DNA of 64,000 nucleotides from JAXGPP01 sp040766885 (GTDB taxonomy: Bacteria; Planctomycetota; Planctomycetia; Pirellulales; Thermoguttaceae). The position numbers were made by a program, and so were the translations under genes. This document shows positions 51,900-60,480 of the stretch, piece after piece; the first letter of the stretch is position 1; every line of letters starts with the position of its first letter. Below the pieces are notes generated by a model that did not search any database, had not been told where the DNA came from, and saw only the letters and a list, made by a program, of their open reading frames with translations. The stretch covers positions 124,001 through 188,000 of the forward strand of contig JAXGPP010000001.1 in assembly GCA_040766885.1 (NCBI GenBank). Reading direction: 5' to 3'.

Positions 51900-52574
51900 T
51901 CAAGATGCGAACCGTTTCCGGCCACATGCGAACACGAGAAACAGTCCGGCCAACAGCAGGCCAGTCGAGGGCTCTGGCACGGGCTGCGGATAGATCAGTT
52001 CGTCCGGAGGCGGGGCCGATGCAGTAGTTCGACTGCCGGACGAGGTCCCGCCACCGGAACCGCCACCGTAACCGCCGGCGAACCCTCCGCCAGCAAAGGC
52101 TGTCGAATATCGATCGCGGACATTGAAAGTTGGCAAAGCGCCCCCCGCGAAACTGGCGAAGCCCGTTGCTCCATCTCCTGGCGTGGGGTAGGCCATCATG
52201 GAAATCACGTCTGAGTATTCACTGCCGAAGGCCGGGGCCTCGTCTGCGAGCTTCTCAACCAGCTCCGACGCGGTGATCGCTTCCGTTCCAGATCTATCTT
52301 CCAACGGAATTCCCGCAATCCGAGATCCTGCAGCAGGATCGCTGGGGCCACTGCCAGACGCGCCCGTAAGCTCGCACAGTTCCGCGGCGTCCTCAACCGG
52401 TCCACATGGAGCGGGGGGGCATTGCGGAATGCACTCCAGGTCGGCGAGCGCAAAGGATCGGCATGCGTTGCGATGCCATCCCCAACCAAAGCTCAGTTGG
52501 TCCGCCGAGACCGGACCGTAGGCCACCAGAGACATAACGATCGCCAAACCAGCCATCTGCAACTCGACCCGCAT
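51900..52574 (-). CDS. PEP-CTERM sorting-domain surface protein
   Basis: A 224-residue protein with a signal peptide (VELQMAGLAIVMSLVAYGPVSA) and a Gly/Ser-rich low-complexity middle (GGGFAGGYGGGSGGGTSSG). Its C-terminal sorting signal is VPEPSTGLLLAGLFLVFACGRKR: the PEP motif, a hydrophobic helix and a basic tail. Exosortase would cleave at PEP and link the protein to the cell surface matrix; no exosortase gene is in the window. Cysteine-rich CIPQCPPAPC lies after the signal peptide. ATG 52574 chosen over an upstream TTG. Confidence 0.88.
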   Translation of the reverse strand: MRVELQMAGLAIVMSLVAYGPVSADQLSFGWGWHRNACRSFALADLECIPQCPPAPCGPVEDAAELCELTGASGSGPSDPAAGSRIAGIPLEDRSGTEAITASELVEKLADEAPAFGSEYSDVISMMAYPTPGDGATGFASFAGGALPTFNVRDRYSTAFAGGGFAGGYGGGSGGGTSSGSRTTASAPPPDELIYPQPVPEPSTGLLLAGLFLVFACGRKRFAS

Positions 52575-52589
52575 AACAGACCGAAATAC

Positions 52590-52654
52590 CAAATTGCCTG
52601 TTCAACGTTCTTGCAATGTGTGATGATGGTATACATGTTAATTCAGGCAATTTG
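52590..52654. repeat. 11-bp inverted repeat upstream of the PEP-CTERM gene
   Basis: CAAATTGCCTG (52590-52600) and CAGGCAATTTG (52644-52654) are perfect reverse complements separated by 43 bp. One arm lies 16 bp from the start codon. The region to 52740 is notably AT-rich. It could be a paired operator or a leader hairpin that affects ribosome access. Confidence 0.5.
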
Positions 52655-52861
52655 CGTTGTGCCACTATATAACCGGCGGAAATCGCTTTAGGTGGGAAAT
52701 GAGTTTTTTAACAATTTCGTGATGTCCTATTAAATGGGGGTTTGTTGCTGTGGCTCTCTCCTTGCCTCCCGAGTCTCTCACGCGCGCCGTAATAGGGCGG
52801 ACTGATGCTGGCATGGGCTTGCGTTTCCTGGCAAACCCTCTTGTTCACCACCTTTTGTTAA

Positions 52862-52883
52862 CCGAGAGTGATCGTTATCTCGG
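52862..52883 (-). terminator. Possible terminator of the sulfatase operon
   Basis: CCGAGA (52862-52867) and TCTCGG (52878-52883) form a 6-bp stem with a 10-base loop, directly after the last sulfatase stop at 52888. The minus strand continues TTAACAAAAGG, not a clear T-run, so the call is weak. The remaining 52655-52861 stretch shows no gene. Confidence 0.3.
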
Positions 52884-52887
52884 CTGT

Positions 52888-54432
52888 CTACTCGTCACCA
52901 TCTTCGTCACGGGCGTTTCGTGCTCTGGCCCGCCGGGTGTCGCGCGGCGGGGGGACGTAGGCCGTCGTGCCGTCGGCGGCCCAGGCGAGGTCGGCATGAA
53001 TGGCGGCCTGGTTGGCGTGAGGCTCCCGGCACCGCGCGGCATATCCGACGAGTGCACGGGCCAGTTGGCGGACCGTGTCGCGCGAGGAGGGGGCCGAAAA
53101 GATGTTGCGCATCTCGAACGGATCGGCCTCGAGATCGAAGAGGCACGGGTCGCTGTCGCTGGAGACGATGAACTTGTAGCGGCTGGTGGCGGCCATCAGC
53201 CAGTTGCCGCCAGAGTGCCGGGAAAAGGTTACATCGGCCCAGTCCGCAGGCGCCCGGCCGGTGAGGAACAAGGCCGAGGCATCGCGGCCCTCGTCGCCCC
53301 CGGCGCTCGGCACGCCCATCAGCGCGAGAATCGTCGGCTTGAAATCGGCGTTGTTCAGCGCCTCGCGGATCACGGTACCGGGCTTGATGCGACCAGGGTA
53401 TGAGATGAGAAAGGGAATCCGCGCGGAGGCCTCCAGCGGGATGCCCTTGTTGACGCGGCCGTGCTCACCGCACATGTCGCCGTGATCGGCGGTGAACACG
53501 ACGATTGTGCGCTCGGCAACGCCCGTGTCGCGAATCGCGGCGAGGATCTTGCCGACGTTGTCGTCGATGCACTTCACCATGCCGAAGTAGCGGCTCATGT
53601 TCTCCATCTGCGGTTTCGCCGGGGGCGCGGCGCACGAAGGCAGCGATTCGCCGGATGCAGAAGCGGAACGCGGCTGTTGAAACTCCATACCATCGAACAT
53701 CTTGTCGTACGGTGCGCGGACGGTGTTGGGGCCGTGCGGATCGGGTATGCTCGTCACAAAGCAGAACGGCCGGTCCCTATGCGCCTTGACGAAGGCCACC
53801 GTTCTGTCGGCAAGGAAATCGGTGGTGAATGACTGCTCGTCGGCGCCGGCCACGTCGTAGGTCGGCTCGCCGCGGGCATTGCGAGCCTTGACCGCCGGGC
53901 CGGCGGGCGTGTCTTCGAGTTGCTTGTAATGGCCGCGGTTGAACATGTAGCGGTTGTCGTCGAAGCCGAACTTCCGCGCCGGCGACCAGCCGGGCTTGGC
54001 GACGCCGTCGAGGTGCCACTTGCCCGCGTAACCGGTGGCATAGCCGCGGCGGCGGAGGACCTCGGCGAAGGTCAGGATATCGTCGCGGAGCGGGCGATTG
54101 TTGACATCGGCGCCGGTATTCTGCGGGTAGCGCCCCGAGAAGAACGTCGCACGGGAAGGCGTGCAGACTGGCGAGGCGGCGTAGAAACGATCGCAGATCG
54201 CGCCGGCACGGGCGATGGAATCGAGATGGGGCGTTTCGACTGCCACGCCGTCGCCCCAGACGAACGCCTGCTCGTGCGGCACGAGTGCCCGGTAACAGCC
54301 GAGCGTGCGGAAGTTGTGCTCATCGGTCAGGATGACCACGAGGTTGGGCGGGGTGGGCGATTCTGCGGCCGCGGCGATGATGGGCGCGGCCAGCGAGAGA
54401 GCGGTGAGCAACACGAGGTGCCTGAGCATCAT
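52888..54432 (-). CDS. Secreted sulfatase (first of three)
   Basis: A 514-residue type I sulfatase with a signal peptide (MMLRHLVLLTALSLAAPIIAA). The formylglycine site is intact: C90-T-P-S-R94 in ASPVCTPSRATFFSGRYPQN. Metal-binding acidic residues lie in VVILTDEHN (D37, E38) and FTADHGDMCGEHG. It would remove sulfate esters from glycans after the cysteine is converted by a formylglycine-generating enzyme, which is not in the window. Start ATG 54432 overlaps the previous sulfatase stop (ATGA), so expression is coupled. Confidence 0.93.
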   Translation of the reverse strand: MMLRHLVLLTALSLAAPIIAAAAESPTPPNLVVILTDEHNFRTLGCYRALVPHEQAFVWGDGVAVETPHLDSIARAGAICDRFYAASPVCTPSRATFFSGRYPQNTGADVNNRPLRDDILTFAEVLRRRGYATGYAGKWHLDGVAKPGWSPARKFGFDDNRYMFNRGHYKQLEDTPAGPAVKARNARGEPTYDVAGADEQSFTTDFLADRTVAFVKAHRDRPFCFVTSIPDPHGPNTVRAPYDKMFDGMEFQQPRSASASGESLPSCAAPPAKPQMENMSRYFGMVKCIDDNVGKILAAIRDTGVAERTIVVFTADHGDMCGEHGRVNKGIPLEASARIPFLISYPGRIKPGTVIREALNNADFKPTILALMGVPSAGGDEGRDASALFLTGRAPADWADVTFSRHSGGNWLMAATSRYKFIVSSDSDPCLFDLEADPFEMRNIFSAPSSRDTVRQLARALVGYAARCREPHANQAAIHADLAWAADGTTAYVPPPRDTRRARARNARDEDGDE

Positions 54433-55940
54433 GGCCGGGGCGCTCCTGTGTCGCGCTCGGGGCGGCGTTGCTGGTTCGCGCGGTTGCCCTTGGGCGCCGC
54501 CGCACGCGGGCGCTTCGGCGCGGGCTTCTTTGCTTCGTACTTCTCGGCGTTCACCGAGTCGAGATAGCCGGTCAAAATGCCGTTGAGCTCTTCCACTTTC
54601 TCGGGCATGGCCGCGGCGAGATCGTTCTGCTCGCCGACGTCGCTGGAGAGGTCGTAAAGCTCTTTCTTGCCTTCGGCGTAGCTGATGACGAGTTTCAGGT
54701 CGCCGGAGCGGAATGCCGAATAACCCCGCTCGGGGCGATGGAAGACAAGTCCGGGCAGGGAGCGTTTGACCTCGCCCTGGCCGCCGTTCTCGATTACGGC
54801 CCGCAGGCTGCCGCCGTCGATCTCCGGAGGGAGCGGACGCTTGCCGCCGGCCAGATCGACGAAGGTCGGCAGCAGGTCGTAGTGCGCGACCGGCACGTGA
54901 GAGAAACTGCCCGCCTTCACGCCGGGACCACGGATGATGAACGGCACGCGGATGCCGCCTTCGTAGAGCCACTGCTTGGCGCCGCGCAAGGGGTAGTTTT
55001 CCGGCAGCCGTGCGCCGGAGGCGGGCGCGGCGCCTTCCCTGGCGGCCTTGAGCCGGTTCAAGTAGAGCGGGCTCTCCCGCTCATGCGGCGCGCCGCCGTT
55101 GTCGGCGCTGAGCACGACGTACGTGTTGCCGGCGATCCCCAGGGCGTCGATCTTGTCGAGCAGGTGTCCGATACCCGTGTCGAGGTCTTCGAGCATCGCC
55201 GCCCACTTCAGCGGAAAATCGCGCGGCGGCAGGCCCTTCTTGCGATACTTGTCGATCGTTGCCGCCCGTGCCTGGACCTGGTGATGGGCAGCGTAATAGC
55301 TCACCTGGAGATAGAAGGGGCGCTGCTGGCGGACCTGCTGCTCGATGAACTCGATCGCCCGGCCGGTGAGGCTGAAGGTGAGCTTCGGATCGTCCGTCGG
55401 CTCATCGGCCACGATCGGCAGGCGAGCGCCATCCGCGCCGGTCATTCCGCCGCCGGTGATATTGCCCGTCTCGCCGTCGCTGGTGTCGTAGCCAGCCTTG
55501 TCGGGCCCGGGAATCCGTTCGCCCCATTTTCCGAAATGCGCGCAGCGATAGGCTGAGTCCACCGCCTTGAGAGCCTGGGGCAGCGTGAGATCCCGCGCCG
55601 GGTCGAAGTAGTCGGGCGGATTGCAGGGGAATTCCGTGCCTCGCAACCGGGCCGTGGTCCTTCCGGTGAGCACGCTGCGGCGCGTCGGCGTGCAGATCGG
55701 CCCGGGGGCGTAGCCGCTGGTGAAGCGCATGCCGCTCTTGGCGAGACGCTCGATATTGGGCGTTTCCAGGTACGGGCAGTACGACTCGGCGATATCCGGG
55801 TGCATCGGCACCGAGGTCTCGGCCCAACCCTGGTCGTCGGTGAGGATGAACACGAAATTGGGCCGGGCGACGTCGGCAGCCAGCATGTCAGCCGGCCAGG
55901 TGAGCGCCAGGGCGGCGATGACAAACAGAGCGCGTCTCAT
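54429..55940 (-). CDS. Secreted sulfatase (second of three)
   Basis: A 503-residue sulfatase with a signal peptide (RRALFVIAALALTWPADMLA). The formylglycine motif is C83-T-P-T-R87 in GPICTPTRRSVLTGR, Thr replacing the usual Ser, a common variant. Metal ligands include FILTDDQGWAE and VLSADNGGAPHERE. The C-terminal tail is basic and Pro/Ala-rich (KKPAPKRPRAAAPKGNR), possibly for surface attachment. ATG 55940 has AGGAGG. It is 15 nt from the third sulfatase and overlaps the first. Confidence 0.93.
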   Translation of the reverse strand: MRRALFVIAALALTWPADMLAADVARPNFVFILTDDQGWAETSVPMHPDIAESYCPYLETPNIERLAKSGMRFTSGYAPGPICTPTRRSVLTGRTTARLRGTEFPCNPPDYFDPARDLTLPQALKAVDSAYRCAHFGKWGERIPGPDKAGYDTSDGETGNITGGGMTGADGARLPIVADEPTDDPKLTFSLTGRAIEFIEQQVRQQRPFYLQVSYYAAHHQVQARAATIDKYRKKGLPPRDFPLKWAAMLEDLDTGIGHLLDKIDALGIAGNTYVVLSADNGGAPHERESPLYLNRLKAAREGAAPASGARLPENYPLRGAKQWLYEGGIRVPFIIRGPGVKAGSFSHVPVAHYDLLPTFVDLAGGKRPLPPEIDGGSLRAVIENGGQGEVKRSLPGLVFHRPERGYSAFRSGDLKLVISYAEGKKELYDLSSDVGEQNDLAAAMPEKVEELNGILTGYLDSVNAEKYEAKKPAPKRPRAAAPKGNRANQQRRPERDTGAPRP

Positions 55941-55955
55941 GGTGGGTTCCTCCTG

Positions 55956-57464
55956 CTATCTTGATGCCGACTTTGCCTTTCGCTTCGCGCGAGGCGGGTC
56001 GGCAGGTGCATCGCTTGCGGAGAACGGGATCGGCTTCACGTCGTCGGCCAGCAGCTTGGCGACCAGCGGGTCGTTGTTCTGCTGGGCGAACTTCTGGAGC
56101 AACTCGCGATGCTCCAGAAGAATCGGGCGGCACTTTGGATCGGCCGCCAGATCGGTCGTCTCGCCGGGATCGGCCTGCATATCGATAAGCGACTCCCGCC
56201 GCTGGCCGTGGCTGAAGACGCAGTACTTGTAACGATCGGTCCGCACCATGCGGCCTTCCATCTGGGGGCGGAGACCGTCGATCTCACCCGTTTGCGTCAT
56301 GTTGTTTTCCACAACCACATGGTCGCGCCATGCATCAACTGGCTGGCCGAACACCAGCGGGAGCAGGCTGCGCCCGGGAAGCTTGCCGGGGATCTCCAGG
56401 CCGGCGAAATCGAGCATCGTCGGCAGCAGATCGATGCCGGTGTTCACGAGCTTGTCGGTCGTGGCGCGGGCTGTTCTGCCGCGGCAGGCGATCACGAGCG
56501 GTACACGAGCGGATTCGTCGTAGAACACGGTCTTCTGGTTGAAGCAGTGCGCGCCGGCACAGTCGCCATGGTCGGAGGTGAAGACGACGAGCGTGTTCTC
56601 CTCCAGGCCGGACTGGCATAGCGCCGCGAGGAGGGTGCCGATATGGGCGTCGACCTTCTCGATCATGCGGTAGTATCCCCAGCGCAACACGCGCCAGTCT
56701 TTCTCTGTGAATCGGCTCACAGGGAACAGGCCGGAATCTACCTGATAGGCGCGGCGCATGAAGGTCATGCCATCCGGCTCATTGGCTGGCGGCGCGAAGT
56801 TCGCCGGCAGCGGCGGCAGTTGATCGAGCGGCGGAGGATCGCCGATCTCGCCGCAGTTGAGCACCTGCTCGCGCCCGGCCAGGCGGCGCGACCACTCGCA
56901 GATGTTGTGCGGATTGAGGTAGCTGGCGACGAGTACGAAGGGCTTGTCGTGCGGCCGGGCGAGGAAATTCGCCGCTCCTTCCGTTACACCCGCATCGTGA
57001 TCGCGTTGGATCTTGCGCGTAACGATCTCGAAGCCGTGCGTTTCGACATCCTTGACCGGGAAGCACAGGTGCCACTTGCCGCTGTAGGCGGCGTCGTAAC
57101 CGGCGTTGCGGAAGTAGTTGCCCAGCGAGGCGAACTCTTTCGGATCCAGTCCGCCCGGCGGTTCGGCATTCTGCGTCACGCGGGTCTCGTGCGGGTAGCG
57201 GCCTGTGAAGACCGAATTCCGCCAGGGCATGCAGAGCGGGTTGGAACTGTAGGCCCGCGTGAACAGCGTGCCCGCCTGGGCGAGCCGATCCATGGCCGGG
57301 GTGTGGATGAACTGCTTCCCCATACGGCAGCTCATCGCATCGGCGAACTGCTGGTCGGTGATGATGAAGAGGATATTCGGCCGGGCTGCCCGCTGTTCGG
57401 CGGCGTCGAGCGCGGCCAGCGGCGCCGGCAGCAAGGCGGCGAAGACAAAAAGCCTGGAATTCAT
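55956..57464 (-). CDS. Secreted sulfatase (third of three, operon leader)
   Basis: A 502-residue sulfatase and the first transcribed of the trio. A signal peptide (NSRLFVFAALLPAPLAALDAAE) precedes ILFIITDQQFADAMSC. The maturation site is C78-M-P-W-R82 in NPLCMPWRNSVFTGRYPHE, keeping Cys, Pro and Arg but with Trp at the Ser position. VVFTSDHGDCAGAHCFNQK supplies other metal-site residues. ATG 57464 starts the signal peptide; upstream in-frame codons belong to no conserved sequence. A different substrate from its neighbours is likely. Confidence 0.92.
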   Translation of the reverse strand: MNSRLFVFAALLPAPLAALDAAEQRAARPNILFIITDQQFADAMSCRMGKQFIHTPAMDRLAQAGTLFTRAYSSNPLCMPWRNSVFTGRYPHETRVTQNAEPPGGLDPKEFASLGNYFRNAGYDAAYSGKWHLCFPVKDVETHGFEIVTRKIQRDHDAGVTEGAANFLARPHDKPFVLVASYLNPHNICEWSRRLAGREQVLNCGEIGDPPPLDQLPPLPANFAPPANEPDGMTFMRRAYQVDSGLFPVSRFTEKDWRVLRWGYYRMIEKVDAHIGTLLAALCQSGLEENTLVVFTSDHGDCAGAHCFNQKTVFYDESARVPLVIACRGRTARATTDKLVNTGIDLLPTMLDFAGLEIPGKLPGRSLLPLVFGQPVDAWRDHVVVENNMTQTGEIDGLRPQMEGRMVRTDRYKYCVFSHGQRRESLIDMQADPGETTDLAADPKCRPILLEHRELLQKFAQQNNDPLVAKLLADDVKPIPFSASDAPADPPRAKRKAKSASR

Positions 57465-57620
57465 GGCGGTCGCTCCGTTTCCGACGGCTTGTTCGTGACT
57501 ACCGGGGGCAGCTTCTCCTGGAGCCAGCACGGGCTGGAGGATAGACTAATCAGTCGGCCCGGCTTGCGACAGAGGCGGGCGGTCTGGAATTGCGGACGAA
57601 CATCGCTGGAGAACACGCTG

Positions 57621-57632
57621 GGGCTTGGCCCC
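57621..57632 (+). repeat. Left copy of the IS target-site duplication
   Basis: GGGCTTGGCCCC, identical to 59148-59159 and directly flanking the IS element. A 12-bp duplication agrees with IS4-family transposition and indicates a complete, fairly recent insertion. Confidence 0.85.
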
Positions 57633-59147
57633 AGGCCTTTGTACTAGCATGCGGAGCCGGTTACCAAGGCGGCTTGCGGCAATGAGTTGCGTCGATGACC
57701 GGTGCCTATACTTGGAGAAGAACCGCGATTTCTCCAGGAGGCATTCCAATGATTCTTCAGGAAGTGATTGATCGTTTCGAGCAGAAAGCGCCGGTGTGCG
57801 TGATGGTGCGTGCGGCCATGGAGAACGTGCTTTCGGCCGAGCGTCTCGACGGATTGTTCGAGGAAGCCGCCGAGCGGCAGGCCAATCGGCAGCTCATGTT
57901 CTCGACCGTGGCCGAGATGATGGGGCTGGTGGCCTGCAAGATCCATCCCTCGGTGCATGCGGCGTATCAGGCTAAGGCCAAGGCAGTCGGCGTGACGGTC
58001 AAGGCCGTCTACGACAAGCTGCAGCGGATGGAGAGTAACGTCTCTCGGCAGCTGGTGGCCGAGACGGCCGCGCGCATGGAAGCGATCATTACCAACAGTG
58101 GAGGCACGCTGCCGGAGTTGGTGCCCGGTTACCGCGTGAAGATCCTCGATGGCAACCACTTGCGTCGCACGCAGCGCCGGCTGGGAGCATTGCGGAAGCT
58201 CAACGCGGCCCCGCTGCCGGGGCATTGCGTGGTGGTCCTGGATCCGCGCTTGAAGCTGGCGATCGACGTGATCCCTTGCGAGGACGGGCACGCGCAGGAA
58301 CGCAGTCTGTTGCCGCAGGTGCTGGAGACCGTGGCGCCGCGCGACCTGTGGATCGGCGACCGGAATTTCTGCACGACGGACTTCCTGTTCGGCATCCAAG
58401 CACAGCGGGGTTACTTCCTTATCCGTCAGCACGCCCAGGCATTGCGCTATGAACTGATCGGCCGACGCAATCGCGTCGGCGAGACGGAAACCGGAGTGGT
58501 CTACGAGCAGAGCATGCGGATTTTCGACAAGGAAGGCCGCGCCATCAAGATCCGCCGCGTGACGGTCGTACTCCATCAACCCACCCGGGACGGAGACACC
58601 GAGATCCATCTGCTGACCAACCTCCCGCGGAAAGTATCGGCCGAGCGCGTGGCCGATTTGTATCGCCGGCGCTGGACCATCGAAACCGCCTTTTGCGAGC
58701 TGGCGCAGAACCTGGAGGGAGAGATCGAGACGCTGGGCTACCCGCGTGCCGCGCTGTTCGCCTTCTCGATGGCCTTGGTCTGCTACAACCTGCTGAGCGT
58801 GGTCCTGGCGGCACTGCGGGCGGTGCATGGCCACGAAACGGCGCAGACGCAGCTTTCCTTCTACTATCTCTGCGACGAAGTGGCCCACACGCATCGCGGC
58901 CTGGATATCGCCCTGCCCGACGAATACTGGCGGCGTAAGTACGCACGCTTGACGCCCGCCCGTATGGCCCGTGCACTGATCCGCCTGGCGCGACAGGTGG
59001 ATCTTGCCCGCTATCGCAAGCATCAACGCGGTCCCAAGCGGCCCCCACCCAAAATGGACAAACGACGCCGAAGCCATGTCTCGACGGCCCGTGTGCTGGC
59101 GCAAAGCCGCACCAATACGTCATGAATCGATGCTAGTACAAAGGCCT
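57633..59147 (+). mobile_element. Complete IS4-family insertion sequence
   Basis: A 1515-bp element with perfect 18-bp terminal inverted repeats, AGGCCTTTGTACTAGCAT at 57633-57650 and its reverse complement at 59130-59147. It is flanked by identical 12-bp direct repeats (GGGCTTGGCCCC) and carries one transposase gene on the plus strand. It sits between the divergent sulfatase operon and a sialidase-like gene, whose Shine-Dalgarno begins only about 12 bp after the right-hand duplication. The downstream gene has therefore been cut off from its original promoter. Confidence 0.92.
57749..59125 (+). CDS. IS4-family DDE transposase
   Basis: A 458-residue transposase starting at ATG 57749 after CAGGAGG. 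Likely catalytic acids are D in VKILDGNHLRRTQRRLG, D in LWIGDRNFCTTDF and E in LYRRRWTIETAF. The family YREK signature is present as Y-xx-R-xxx-E, but the Lys position has Ala/Gln (ELAQNLEG). The frame is intact to its stop 5 bp before the right inverted repeat, so the element may be active. Confidence 0.93.
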   Translation: MILQEVIDRFEQKAPVCVMVRAAMENVLSAERLDGLFEEAAERQANRQLMFSTVAEMMGLVACKIHPSVHAAYQAKAKAVGVTVKAVYDKLQRMESNVSRQLVAETAARMEAIITNSGGTLPELVPGYRVKILDGNHLRRTQRRLGALRKLNAAPLPGHCVVVLDPRLKLAIDVIPCEDGHAQERSLLPQVLETVAPRDLWIGDRNFCTTDFLFGIQAQRGYFLIRQHAQALRYELIGRRNRVGETETGVVYEQSMRIFDKEGRAIKIRRVTVVLHQPTRDGDTEIHLLTNLPRKVSAERVADLYRRRWTIETAFCELAQNLEGEIETLGYPRAALFAFSMALVCYNLLSVVLAALRAVHGHETAQTQLSFYYLCDEVAHTHRGLDIALPDEYWRRKYARLTPARMARALIRLARQVDLARYRKHQRGPKRPPPKMDKRRRSHVSTARVLAQSRTNTS

Positions 59148-59159
59148 GGGCTTGGCCCC
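59148..59159 (+). repeat. Right copy of the IS target-site duplication
   Basis: GGGCTTGGCCCC, identical to 57621-57632; it immediately follows the right inverted repeat of the IS element. Confidence 0.85.
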
Positions 59160-59188
59160 TCGGGCAGCCGGAAGGAGAACCATACTTC

Positions 59189-60364
59189 ATGACTGCCCCG
59201 CCCCTGGTGTTGAATCTGCTGGTCGCACTGGCCGCCGTTGCTGCGGAGGGCAACCCGCTACCGCTTTGGGACACCGCCACGCATTTGCCCAAGGCAGCGG
59301 AACTGCGACAGATCCGGGGAGCGGAGTTCCACGTGATCAAGCCCTACGAGTTCGACAAGGATGGCTATCGTTTCCTGCACGGTGTTGCGCTCGCCTGGCA
59401 CAAGGGACGGCTTTATGCCTCGTTCGGGCACAACCAGGGGGGCGAGAACACGGACACGGAGGAAGCCCACTATTTGATCAGCGACGACGGCGGCCGAACG
59501 TGGAGCCCAGTCGCCACGATCGATCCGGGCGAAGAACCGGGCGTCGGCGTCAGTCACGGTGTATTCCTTTCGCTCCACGGGCGGCTGTGGGCCTTTCATG
59601 GGGCGTACACCGGCACAATGCGGGATGTCCACACCCGGTGCTATGTACTCGATGAGCCGAGCGGCACGTGGCAGCGAAGAGGGACTGTCGTCGAGGGCGG
59701 GTTTTGGCCGCTCGGCGAGCCGCAGCGGATGGCCGACGGCAACTGGATCATGGCCGGCATCTGCGTGGGTCAGGGCAACCCGGCCGCGGTCGCCATCAGC
59801 CACGGCGACGATGTGACGAGGTGGGACCTGGTCGTGATCCCACGAGCGGACGGACTCGGCGCGATGTGGGGCGAGTCGGCGGTGATTGTCGAGGACCGTC
59901 GCATCACCAATATCGCCCGTTGCGGCGATGCCGCGGTGGCGCTCGTCGCGGTGAGCGATGATTTCGGCCGCACCTGGACGCCCTCGCGGCCCTCGAACCT
60001 GCCGATGGCCACGAGCAAGCCCTGCGCCGGCAGGCTCACGAGCGGTCAGCGGTACCTCATCTGCTCCACCACCGCCGACGGCGGCCGGCGCCGCTCGCCC
60101 TTGACGATCGCTTTGAGCAAGCCGGGCGAGACGCAATTCAGCCAAGTGCTGGTCGTCCGCGATGCCGAGTTTCCCGGCGGCCCCGGCGAATCGCACCCCG
60201 GTGCCGCGCTGGCTTATCCCTGCGCGGTGGAGCACGACGGCAAGCTCTACGTCGGCTACTCGAACAGCGGCGGCAACATGGGCCGCAAAGGTACCGGCCG
60301 CGAACTGTGGAACAACAACAGTGCCGAACTGGCGATCATTCCGATCGCCGCACTCGATGATTGA
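59189..60364 (+). CDS. Sialidase-like BNR/Asp-box protein
   Basis: A 391-residue protein with a short signal peptide (VLNLLVALAAVAAEG). Two clear Asp boxes (SxDxGxxW), ISDDGGRTWSP and VSDDFGRTWTP, mark a sialidase-type beta-propeller. FRQIRGAEF-like N-terminus and GYSNSGGNMGRKGTGRELWNNNSAELAIIPI C-terminus are shared by planctomycete exo-alpha-sialidase-like proteins. ATG 59189 follows AAGGAG. It sits next to sulfatases and a fucose-isomerase-like gene, suggesting glycan degradation. It may have lost its native promoter to the IS element; readthrough from the transposase gene is possible. Confidence 0.8.
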   Translation: MTAPPLVLNLLVALAAVAAEGNPLPLWDTATHLPKAAELRQIRGAEFHVIKPYEFDKDGYRFLHGVALAWHKGRLYASFGHNQGGENTDTEEAHYLISDDGGRTWSPVATIDPGEEPGVGVSHGVFLSLHGRLWAFHGAYTGTMRDVHTRCYVLDEPSGTWQRRGTVVEGGFWPLGEPQRMADGNWIMAGICVGQGNPAAVAISHGDDVTRWDLVVIPRADGLGAMWGESAVIVEDRRITNIARCGDAAVALVAVSDDFGRTWTPSRPSNLPMATSKPCAGRLTSGQRYLICSTTADGGRRRSPLTIALSKPGETQFSQVLVVRDAEFPGGPGESHPGAALAYPCAVEHDGKLYVGYSNSGGNMGRKGTGRELWNNNSAELAIIPIAALDD

Positions 60365-60480
60365 CAACCGGTGTGTGCGGTGGCCAGAATAGGGCTCGAT
60401 CGGTTACCACCGCCGGGCGCGGCGTGTGTGCGACGCCCGTAAACGCCATCAAACACTCGCTTTGGAGAAGGGGATCGGCC

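Noticed and set aside
52644..52670. TGGCAC followed by TTGC upstream of the PEP-CTERM gene, resembling a sigma54 promoter
   Set aside because: The spacing between the GG and GC elements is 15 bases instead of 12, so it does not fit the -24/-12 rule.
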